Below, piece after piece: positions 26,395 through 38,300 of a stretch of 64,000 nt of DNA. The stretch is from NCBI RefSeq assembly GCF_009800965.1, contig NZ_WUAF01000009.1:143424-207423 (forward strand). Direction: 5' to 3'. Origin of the DNA: Cognatazoarcus halotolerans (lineage in GTDB: Bacteria; Pseudomonadota; Gammaproteobacteria; Burkholderiales; Rhodocyclaceae). Under the pieces are notes generated by a model. That model did not search any database and was not told the DNA's origin. It was given only the letters and a program-made list of their open reading frames with translations. Numbering within the stretch: the stretch's first letter is position 1; each line of letters begins with the position of its first letter. Made by a program: the position numbers and the translations under genes.

Positions 26395-29300
26395 TCACAC
26401 GCCACCATGGTCGTTGGCACCGGCCGGGATGCCCGTCGCCGCAAACTCGAACTCAACCCAGTCAATCAGAAAATCACTGCCGTGCATGACGCCCGAGCCA
26501 TCGGTGTAGGCAGGGGCCGCGCCCGAGGTAGTGCCCGCATAGGCACCAAACACGAAGTCGCTACCGTCATATGCGCCAGCGCTGAGCTCCACCGCCACGA
26601 ACTCGGCATTGGTCAGCAGGCTTATCTCCTTGGCACCGCTGGACGAATCTGCGACGAAAGTCGCCTCGCCGACAAGGTTCCCGTTCGCGTCGAAGGCCTG
26701 CAGGCGCCCCGCTTCAGCATGTACCGTGGCGTCATCACTCACATAGAAGCGGGCCAGATCGACAGTCACCTTGTTCGCACCCTGGTCGAGTTCGAAGCGC
26801 AGCGCTTCGGTACCATCGATCTCCTGCACGGTACGACTCGTCTCCATGGTCCGACCACTCACCCCGAGGTCACCGCTGTAGTGATCGGAACCCGCCAGGG
26901 TCGCCGGGCTCGTGCGCCCGAAATCCACATTGCTCCAAGCCTCTCCCGTGTCGGTCACATCGGCCTTGTGGAGAATTCCAGTGACATGCGCCCCGTCCAG
27001 CCACGCATCGGCAATTGCCGTCGGGTTGCTCGACGAGACGCGTGTCGGGGCGTCGCCGATGCGCACGACCTCTGGCGGCATATCGGCCGCCACTGAGACA
27101 GACTGGGTAGCCGCGCTGCTGTGCGTGCCGTCCTCGTCGATCAGGCTGACACTGACCGTGTAGTCACCGGCTGCGGCGTAGTCGTGGCTCACGTCACCGG
27201 CACTCGCCACGGTGTCCGTGCTGCCGTCGCCCCAGTCGATGACGTAGCTCGTGACCGTATCGGTGCCCGGGTCGGTAATGCTGCCGAGGTTCAGGATGTA
27301 GCTCGCCCCCAGCGTCACCGAGCCACTGCCCGTGAGCGCAATGCTCGGCGCGACGTTATTCACCGTCACCGCATGGGTCTGCGTGGTCACGCCGCCGTCG
27401 CCATCGTTCGCCGTAACCGTGATGGTGCGCGCGGTGGCGTTCACCGGGCCGTCCTCGTCGTCGGCAAAGACGTGCTCGACGCTGCCGCCCAGGGCCGCCA
27501 GTTCGGCGGCACTGAGCGTCTGCAGCGCGGAGCCGTCGCCCCAGTCGATGGTGTAGCCGAGTGGATCGGCCGTCCCGGCCACGTCGCTGCCGGCGATGGC
27601 CAGCGCGAAGGTGTCGCCTTCGTCGATGCTGCCCGCTCCACCGATGTTCAGGCTCGGCGCGACGTTGTTCACCGCGATGGTCTTGGTGCCGGCGACAAAG
27701 CTGCCGTCCTCGTCGGTGACCGTCAGCGTAATCGTGGCGCTGGCGTCACCGTCGGCATAGACGTGCTCGATGCTGCCTCCAAGCGCGGCGAATTCGGCTG
27801 CACTGAAGCTCTGCACGTTGCCATCACCCCAATCGAGGCTGTAGCCGGTGGCGGTGTCGGCACCCGGATCGATCAGACTGCCCAGGCTCAGGGTATAGCT
27901 GCTGGCTTCATCGACGCTGTCGGCTCCGCTGAGCTCGATGGAGGGGGCGACGTTAGCAACCGTCACCGCATGGGTCTGTGTGGTCACACCGCCGTCGCCA
28001 TCGTTCGCCGTAACCGTGATGGTGCGCGCGGTGGCGTTCACCAGGCCGTCCTCGTCGTCGGCAAAGACGTGCTCGACACTGCCGCCCAGGGCCGCCAGTT
28101 CGGCGGCGCTGAGCGTCTGCAGCGCGGAGCCGTCGCCCCAGTCGATGGTGTAGCTGAGTGGATCGGCCGCCCCGGCCACGTCGCTGCCGGCGATGGCCAG
28201 CGCGAAGGTGTCGCCTTCGTCGATGCTGCCCGCTCCACCGATGTTCAGGCTCGGCGCGACATTGTTCACCGTGATGGTCTTGGTGCCGGCATTGGAATGG
28301 GTGCCGTCTTCATCCACCAGGGTGACCGAGATAGTGCGCTGAGTGCCGCCGCTGCCACCATCGGCATACACATGTTCAAGGCTGGCATCGGCGAGGATAT
28401 CTGCAGCCGTGAAGGTTTCAACGGCTCCGTCCCCCCAGCTCACCTGGTAAGCACTGACTTGATCGACACCGGGATCGGTGATTGCGCCGATATTCAAGGT
28501 ATAGACACTGGCCTCGCTTACTTCGTCGGCGCCGCTCAGCGCCACCGTCGGCGCTACGTTGGTCACGGTGATACTGCGGCTACCGGCACTCAGCCACGTG
28601 CCATCTTCGTCGATCAGATCGACCGTGATCGTCGGTGTCGTCAGGCCGTCGGCATAGGTGTGGGCAAGTTGACGGGAGGCCGGCAGATCGACGGCGGCGA
28701 CCGTCTCATCAGTGCCATCGCCCCAATGGATCACGTAACTCTGAACCGTATCGTTGCCCGGATCGTTGATTGCACCGAGCGTCAGTACATAGGCGGAACC
28801 TTCCGGCACGCTGCCACTGCCGATGAGCGATACGGTCGGCACCACATTGCCGACCACGACATCAAAACTGTCACTGCCCTGCTGAGCTTCATCATCGACG
28901 ACGACCGTGACCGTGTAGTTGGCGGCGTCGTCCGCATAAGTGTGGCCGATGACGAAGCTGTTCTGAGCACTCGACAGATTGCCAGAAGACGTCTGCCCAT
29001 CGCCCCAGTCCACCGAATAAGTGCGGCCCAGTGCGCCCTGGTCCGTCGGATCATCAAAGGTAATGGTTTTCTGGAAATAGTTGCCCTCCTGTACGCCAAT
29101 GTCCGCTCCGGCATTGACCGTGATGATCTCTGCGGGCGCGGCCACCGTCAGCGTCTTGCTCCCCGCCGCAGGCCAGGTCCCATCCTCGTCGCGCAACGTG
29201 ACAGAGATGGTCATGCTGCCGGTCGAAGTGTAGGTATGGGTAAGGATGCCGTTGGTCGGCAGGGTCGCGGGCGTATAGACCTCCTCCACACTGCCGTCAC

Positions 29301-32300
29301 CCCAGTCGATCCGATATTCGTCCACCGTGTCGTTGCCCGGATCGTAAGGGGTCCCGAGATCGATGGTGTAAACCTCTCCCTGGGTCGCCCCGTTTGCACC
29401 CGATATGCTGATGGTCGGCGCCACATTTGCCACGGAAACCTTGAAGGTATCCGTCTCGATGCTGTTGGCGTTACCGGTCTGGTCGTTTACGGTCACGGAG
29501 ACCGTATAGTCGCCATCATCGGCAAAATAGTGCGAGAGGTTCGGATTCGCCGAACTGGTGGAGAAGGAAGTATCAGCGGAGCCATCACCCCAATTCACCG
29601 TCACCAAGTGACCTTCCGGATCCGGGTCGCCAATCGTGATGGCATGGTTGAACCACTGATTCTCGGCACCGGCGTCGTCGGCACCAGCCTCGAGGCGGGG
29701 ACCGTCATTGACGTTGTTGAGGGTGATGTTGCCGTAGGCCGGCGTGGAAGTGAATGAGACCCCGTCGGACGCCGTCCAGCGGAACTGGTCGTCGCCGAAG
29801 AAATCGGTATTTCCGGTGTAGGTGAGATTGCCCGCCTGAAGGTCGACGAGACCGATCTCCTGCCCGGCCACGACGGCCACGCCATTGAGGGCGATGCTGC
29901 CGTGGGCGGCCAGCGTGGTGATCCTGATCGCTTGCAGCGTCTGCCCATCAAGATCATTGAAGGCGGCATTGAAGCGGTCGTAGCCAAGGACCACAGCCTG
30001 CTCTTCATTGCCATTGACGCTGATGTCACCGATTTCCGGCACGGTATTGCCGAAGCGTTGCATCAGGATGTCGTAGGAATCACTTCCGCCATCCGGCACG
30101 CCATCGCCGTTCTGGTCGCCGGAATAGGTGTAACCCTGGTAGGCAACAACGAAGCCACCATCCGGCATGGCGGTCACGGCGGACCGGTATTGGGTGCTAC
30201 CCGTACCCGTATTGACCAGGATCTCGCCATCCACCGGCTGGCCGGCGGCGTTGTACTGCTGCATGAAAATGTCGTAGCCGCTGCTTGCGCCGAAGTAGTC
30301 GGTCCAGGTGATCACCCAACCACCATTCTCGAGTCCGGTTATGGCGGCATCGGTCTGGGTGCTGTTCACCGTGGTGTTGACCCGGAACTCCGCGCCAAGC
30401 GCATTGCCTGCGTCATCGAAACGCTGAGCATAGATCCCGGTGGACGAAAGATCCTCTCCCTCGGAATCCCACACCACGACGAAGCCGCCGCCCTTCAGCG
30501 CCGCAACCTGGGCGTTATCCTGCGCGCCGGTGATGTATGAATTGGCCTGGAAATCCCCCCCCGCGAGTGCGTTTCCGCTGGCATCGAAGACCTGGCCAAA
30601 AACACCGGCCCCATTGCCGTCAGCACCACTCTGGTCGGTCCACACGACCACGAACCCGCCATTGCCCAGGACCGTGATATCTGGTTGATACTGGGTTGTC
30701 GTGCCCATACCCGTCGGGTTGGCCTGGGTTTCGGCACCAAGAGGCGTTCCACTGGCATCGTAGCGCTGGAAGAAGACGTCGCTGTATTCGGAGTTCTCGG
30801 AACTGTAGTAAGCGTTGTGCCACGCAACGATGAATCCGCCGTCCGGCGTTGCGGCAATTACCGGCGTCTGCTGTGTACTTTGGGCGGTGGTGTTGACGAC
30901 GAACTCGCTCCCGACAGCGCTGCCATCGGCGGCATACATCTGCGCCATGATGGATTCGCCCGAGCCATCCTGACCTGCACCGGACGACCAGGCCACCACG
31001 AAACCGCCGGTGCTCAAGCCAATGACGTCAGGCTGGTGCTGCTGACTGGTCGTCACAGTATTGACCAGGAATTCGGACCCTACCGGATTGTCGTCGGCAT
31101 CGTAACGCTGACCATAGACACCGTAGCCATTGCCGTCGGCATCGCTCTGGTCGGTCCATACCACCACATAGCCACCATCGCTCAGATGTGTGATCGACGG
31201 TTCCGCCTGCCCGCCGCTCGTCGTGGTGTTGACGATCCGCTCCAGACCGATTGGCGTGACACCGTCGGTTTCGGGCGTCACGTTGATCTGCACTGTGCGC
31301 GCATCGGATGCACCTCCGTCGCCGTCGGAAACGCGAATGGAGATGGTGCGGCTGGCCGCCGGGTTGGAGACGCTGTTGGCGTAAGTCAGGTTCTCGATGA
31401 CCCGCTCGACCGCCTGCACGGTGGCGTCGGCGTTGAATTGCACCGCAAGCTTGGCACCGTTCTGACCGTCGCTGACGATGGTGCCGATTACCGTGCCTTC
31501 GAAGCTCACGCTGTTGCCGGAAACCCCCACCTGGTTGGTGCCGCTACCCTGGTTGCGCACACCAAGCTGGTCCTGCGTATCGACGCCCACGCCGCCAAGC
31601 TGATCGAGGGAACCGTAGTCGGTGATGTAGTTCACCTCCAGCAGGCCGCCATCAAAGTTTGCCGAATCGCTGTCGAACAGGCCGACGCCCGGGTCGATGA
31701 GCTGCGGTGTGGCGTTGATGGTGTTCTCGGCAAAGGTGACGCTGCTTGCCACGTCCACAAGTTCGGGGTTGGCACTGTGGGCGAAATCGCCGGGCTTGCC
31801 GAACAACTGCTGATAAACGTTATACGAGTTCGTGTCGTAACTGTAGTCACGCCAGGCTGTCACGAAGCCGCCGTTGGCGAGCCCGAGCACCACCGGGGTA
31901 TCCACGTTGGCGTTGGCATCCAACGTGTCGGCGCGCAGCACCTGATCAACCCGTTCACCATTGCTATCGAACTGCTGCACATAGGCACGATTGCCGTCAC
32001 TCCAGATAATGGCGAAGCCGCCGTCGGAGAGCGCAGCCGCCGAAGGTTGGTCCTGGGTGCCGGCCGGATCCGTATTCACCCGGAACTCGGCGCCGTTCAA
32101 GCTGCCGTCCGCGTTGTAACGCTGAGCAAAGACACCGGACGTGCCGGAACCGTCCTGAGTGTAGGACGTCCAGGTAACCACGAAACCACCATCTGTCAGC
32201 ACCGCCACGTCGGGCTGGTACTGGTAGCTGTCGGTATAGGTATTGACCTGGAACTCACTGCCGAGCCTGCTGCCGTCTGACGCAAATCGCTGGGCGAACA

Positions 32301-35300
32301 CGCCGCTCAAATTACCATCCTGGGCGCCATCGGCGCGCCACGCGATGACGAAGCTGCCGTCAGCAAAGCTGGCGATTGACTGCTCGTACTGATTCTGGCC
32401 CTCGAAGCCGGTGCTGGTGTTGACCGTAAGCTCCGCTCCAAGCTTATTGCCCGCCGCATCGAAACGCTGGGCCATGATCTGGTTGTAAGACGTGCCATCG
32501 TAGTAGGTGTGCCAGGTCGCGACGAATCCCCCCCCGGGCTGGCTCGCAACATCCACATCCGTCTGGTCGTTGGACACGCCGGTGTTGACCAGAAACTCGT
32601 CGCCGGAGGGGGTGCCATTGGCATCGAAGCGCTGCCCGTAGATACCCCAGCCCGAGCCATCTTGGCCGCTCGATTGCCACATGACGACGAAGCCGCCGCC
32701 GTCAAGGCCCGCAACGGCCGGCGTATTCTGCTGGTTGGGCGTGTAGCTGTTGATCTGGAACTCGCTGCCCACCGGCACGCCGTTGGCATCGTAACGTTGG
32801 CCATAGACGCCATCGGACCAACCATCCTGCGAGACGAACTGGGATGCCTGGACGGACGTCCACACGATCACGTAACCGCCATCGGCCAACGCGGCCATGG
32901 CCGGTTCGATCTGAGTGTTGGGCTCGTAGGTGTTGACCTGCTCGTTGGAACCGATCGCCTGGGCACCGTCGTAATCCGGATTGACCGTGATCTCGACCAT
33001 CTTGGGCACGCTGGTGCCGCCAGCGCCGTCATTGACGCTGATGCTGATGGTGCGGGTAGCGACCGGAGCCGAGGAAGTGTTGGCGTAGGTGAGGTTTTCG
33101 ATCAGCGCCTCGACGGCGGTTGGCGTGGCCGACCCGTTGAACTCAACGACCAAGTCTGCACCGTTGGTGCCGCTGGAGGTGATACTACCGATCACCACGC
33201 CACCATAGGTGACGTTGCTGCCACTGATGCCGATCTGGCCAGCAGCGCTGCCCTGATTGCGGATGCCGAGCTGATCCTGGGCGGGAATGTCTTCCGGCAA
33301 CTGGGCGTAGAGGATGTTGCCATAGCCGGAGATAACGCTTACCCACAGGGCACCGCCGGCGAAGTCGGTGGAGTCGGTATCCACCAGATTGACGCCCGGA
33401 TCGATGATCTGCGGTGCCACATTGACTACCGCTTCGTCAAAAGTGACCGTGGTGGTCAGGTCGAGCAGTTCAGGAGCGTCGGAACGAGTGACGCTGCCGC
33501 CGGTATCGAAGAGCTGGTGGAACACACCGTAGGTGTTGACGGTGCCGGCCTGCTCCTGGTCGTAGCCGGACCAACTGATGACGAAGCGCTCGCCACCGAG
33601 GGCGGCAACATCCGCCTCGTACTGAACACCGGTAACAGTGCTATTGACAATGAAGGCGCCGTCGATCTTGTTGCCAGCGCTGTCGAACTTCTGGGCGAAG
33701 ATATCGTAGGAACTGCCGCTCAGACCGTAGTAACTGTCCCAGGTAACCACGAAACCGCCATCGTCCAGGGTATCGACACGCGCGTAGTTCTGGTAGGCCC
33801 TCGTGTCCTGCGTCGTCACGACCAACTCAGCACCAGCCTTGTTCCCGCTGGCGTCAAAGCGCTGGGCGTAGATGTCGTTGTTGTACTCCCATACGGCAAC
33901 GAAACCACCATCCGGTAGCCCGGCCACGTCAGGACCTTGCTGGGTACCGGTGGTAGTGGCGTTCACCGCGATCTCGCTACCCACCTTGCCGCCATCACTG
34001 GCGAAGCGCTGGGCGACGATGCCGTAACCGCTGGCGTCCCCCGCGCTGTCAGCCCAGATCGCGACGAATCCGCCCCCGCTTAACGCCGACAGTTGCGGCT
34101 GCGACTGCGTGCCCGAGACCTGGGTATTGAGCGCAAACTCGGCACCCAGCGCAGTGCCATCTGCCGCGAAACGTTGGGCAAGAACATCGTAGTAGCTGGA
34201 GGTAGTGGTGCTGTAGTAGCTGGAGTAAGCCACGACGAAGCTGCCATCCGAAAGGCCGACCACTGCCGAGGTGTTCTGGCTGCTTTGGGTGCTGGTATTG
34301 ACCTGGAAGTCTGTTCCGACCTTGGCCCCGCTGGCGTTGAACACCTGGGCGAAGATGCCATCGCCGTCACCGTCCAATGAGCTGTCGGTCCACGTAACCA
34401 CGAAGCCACCGTTCTGCAGGCCGGCCACCGCGGGCTCATCCTGGTTGTATAGCGTCTGGGTATTGACCTGGAACTCGGGGCCGATCGCAGTACCGTTGCC
34501 ATCGTAACGCTGGGCGAAGACACCATAGCCGTCTCCATCCTGGCCACCTGCCGACGTCCAGGTAATGACGTAGCCCCCGTTGTTGGCGCCGAGCAGCCTC
34601 GCAACCGCGGAATCCTGCTGCTGGCCTGCTTCGTAGGTGTTCGTCTGCACTTCGCCCAGCAGAGGATGGGCTGCTGCAGGGTCGGCCTCCGGGGCGATGT
34701 TGATCACCACGTACTGCGTGCCGGTATTGACGTTGGCCGCGTCGTAGACGCGGACGTTGAGGGTGCGGCTGGCAAGCGGGCCGTCGGAAACGTTCTGGTA
34801 GGAAAGACTTTCGATCAGGCGCTCGATCGCCTCGGCAGTAGCACTGGCATTGAAGGTAATGGTGAGGGCAGCACCATTGGCACCGTTGGCCGTGCCGTCA
34901 ACCGCACCGATCACGGTGCCGCCATAGGTAATGCTGCTTCCGGCAACACCGATCTCACCAGAGCCCGCGCCCGCATTGCGGATCGAGAGTTGGTCATCGA
35001 CGCGCCCGGTGGAACTGTGATAGGTGACCTGCAGCGAGCCGCCGTCAAAGCCAGTGGCGTTGTAGTAGTCGAGTTGCACCGCACCGTCGACAATGACCCC
35101 GGCTTGGGCCTGGCCCTCAGTGATATCGAGCGAGGGAGCGAGATCCGTCAGGGTGATGCCGGAAGGCGCATAGCTGTTCTGTATGCGGATCTGTACGTTG
35201 GGTACGTCGCTCGCACCGCCATCGCCGTCGAAGAGGCGAAAACCCACGTAGCGATCGGTAGTTCCACTCGCCGGGGCAGTGTTCTGGTAGGTAATATTCT

Positions 35301-38300
35301 GCAGCAGTGCCTGCACCGCTTCGGCCGTGGCATTGGCGTTGAGGCTGATCTCCATCACGCTGCTGCCCGCAGCATTTCCGCTGACCGTACCGATCACCGT
35401 GCCACCGAAGGTGACGTTGGTGCCCGAGAGCCCGATCCGGCCGACACCCGAGCCTTCGTCACGGATACCCAGGGCCTCGCCTGCGGCCGCGCCGTTGAGC
35501 AACTGGGCCAGCAGGCTGCCTCCATCGAAATTTGCAGAGTCGAGGTCGCTGATGCTCACATCATTATCGATGACCTGGGCACTGCCGCTGTAGCGGGGAT
35601 CGCCGGCATCGTTGGTGAAATAGACAATGCTGGCTACGTCATCGATGACTGGGCCTGCGCTGCTGCGTGCCAGATCTGTCGCGCTGCCGAACATCTGTTG
35701 CTTGATCGCGTAGTGACCGTAGCCCGGATCGTTGGCGTCATAGATGTTGTTGTAATCGGAATACACGACCACATAGTTGCCGCCACCGAGATCGGCCACA
35801 GCCGGGGATTGCTCGGTGCTGTTGGTGGGCGACTCGAGCTTGCGCTCGCCATCGATGGCATTGCCGGCTGCGTCGTATTCGCGGATGTAGATGTCCTGAG
35901 ACGTACCGGTGCCGGAAAGATCGTAGCTTGCGTTGTGCCAGGTCACCACGAAGCCGCCGGCATCAAGGCCAGTTACGCTCGGTTCGTACTGGTTACCCGA
36001 GGTCGATTCATTGATCTGGAATTCGGCGCCCACCCTGGCACCCGAGGCATCGAAACGCTGGCCGTAGATACCATAACTGCTGCCATCCTGCCCGCTCGAC
36101 GCCCACACCACCACGTAACCACCATCGTTCGTAACGCCCACCACCGGACCGTATTCACCTCCGTTATCGCCCTGGTAGCTGGTGGTATAGGTGTTCACCT
36201 GGAAGGTGGCGCCGAAGGTGCCGTTCGCGGCGTCGTAAACCCGTGCAAACACGCCGTTGAGATTGCCGTCGAGGCCGCCGGTGTCGGTCCACGAGATCAG
36301 CATCTTGCCGTCTGCATGGCTGGCTACCGAGGGCACGTACTGGGCGCCGGACTGCGCGGTGCCGGTCGTTGCGTCGACGCTGACGCGGGTCTCGCCGGTT
36401 ACCACGGTACCTGCGTTGTCATAGCCCTTGAGATAGATGTCCTGGCTGGCCCCTCCAGCGTTGCCCGCGGAGGAATACACCACCACGAAACCGTCACCGT
36501 AGGCGGCCACCGCGTCGTGATACTGCGTACCGCTGGTTTGCGAGTTGACCGTGAAATTGCTGCCAATGGCATTGCCGCCGGCGTCGAAGCGCTGGGCCTG
36601 CACGCTCCAGCCACTGCCGTCCGCACTGTTGTTATCCTGCCAGGTAACAACGAAGCTTCCGTCGGACAGCCCCGCGACGTGCGGCCAATTCTGCGTGCCG
36701 ATCGTACTGCCGGTATTGACGAAGAACTCGCTGCCTACCGGTACGCCGGACGCACCCATCACCTGCCCATAGACACCCCAACCGGAACCATCCTGGGCAT
36801 TGGAGGCCCACACCACCACATAGCCGCCCCCGGCAAGCTGGGCCGCCTGCGGATCGTCAAGCGTGTTCGGTGCGTAGGCGCTCACGGTCTCTTCACCATG
36901 CACCGCGGCAGCGCCGTCGAGATCAAGCGTGACGTTGATGGCAACGGTCGACGGTTCGCTGAGGCCGCCATCGCCGTCGGAGACGCGGATGGCAATGGTC
37001 CGCAGGGGGTCGGGATTGGTGGCGGTGGTTGCGTAGGTGAGGTTCTGAATGACCGCCTCGACGGCATCGGCCGTGGCGTTGCTGTTAAAGCTGATACCCA
37101 GGTTGCTACCGTTGGTGCCGCCACTGATGGAGCCGATGACTATCCCACCGTAGCTCACCAAGCTGCCGCTCACGCCAACCTGGCCGGCAGCGCTGCCCTC
37201 GTTACGCACCGCAAGTTGGTCAGTCGCTTCACCGTACTGGATGTAATACACCTCGAGCCGGCCGCCGTCGAAATTGGCGGAATCCGTATCGGTGAGGCTC
37301 ACCGCCACATCGATGAGTTGCGGCGAGGCATTCACATCGTTTTCGAAGTAGCTGACGCTGGCGGTAAGGTCGGTAAGGACCGGATTGGCGCTCTGGCGTG
37401 CCAGATCGGCAGCACTGCCGAAGAGATTCTGGAAGATCTCGTAGCTGTTGTTGCCGCCATCGCTGGCGCTGTTGTAGCCACTGTAGGCGACGACAAAGTT
37501 GCCGTTACCCAGATCGGCCACTGCAGGCTGGTATTGCTGATTGCTCGGCGTGCCGTTGTTGCCGGTGACCAGCCGCTCCCCGTCAACCGGGTTACCCGCA
37601 GCATCGTATTCGCGGATGTACACGTCCTGATAGCTGCCCACCCCTGAAACGCCGTAGCTGTCGTTGTGCCAAGTCACCACGAAACCGCCGGTCGACAGGA
37701 CCGTGACGTCGGCCATGTACTGACCACTCGTCGTACTTTCGTTGATCTGGAACTCGCCGCCCAACTTGGCGCCGCTGGCGTCGAAACGCTGGCCGAAGAC
37801 CCCCCAGCCGGAACCATCCTGCCCGTTAGCGGGCCAGACCACGACAAAGCTGCCGTCGGCCGCCATCGAGACCCTTGGTTCATAACCGATCGCGGTATTG
37901 CTCTGCTCCGCGATCGTGGTGGTGTTGATCAGAAAGGTGGCCCCAAAGGTGTTCGTAGCGGCGTCATACAGGCGGCCGAACACCCCGTCAGCATTACCAT
38001 CGTTACTGGCACCATCGTTCCACACGACAACCATCTTGCCGGCAGCATTCGCGGCAATGTCGCCGTAGTACTGACTACCGCTCTGGCCGGTGCTCAGGCC
38101 AAGAGCCGTGCTGACCAGCACCTCGCCACCAAGCTTGTTGCCCGCGTTGTCGAAGCGCTGCACGAAAATGTCGTAGCTGACGCTACTGGCGTTGCTGTCG
38201 CTCCAAATGATGGCGAAACCGCCGTCATAGCTCGCCACCGGTCCTGCGTACTGAGTGCTGCTAGTGGTGGTATTGACCACGAAATTGCCGCCCTGGGTAG

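Larger units (their letters stand above)
27085..29705 (-). repeat. Array of nine PKD-like domains in the giant protein
   Basis: Nine units of about 90-105 residues, each with a WGDG core strand (for example IDWGDGSVE, VDWGDGQTS, IHWGDGTDE, LDWGDGNVQ) and a following HTYADG-type segment. Several begin APTVALSG or APSLNIGG and end ITVNNV. PKD domains are Ig-like and common in extracellular adhesins and S-layer-type proteins, where they act as stiff spacers. Units 6 and 8 are nearly identical in DNA. Confidence 0.8.
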
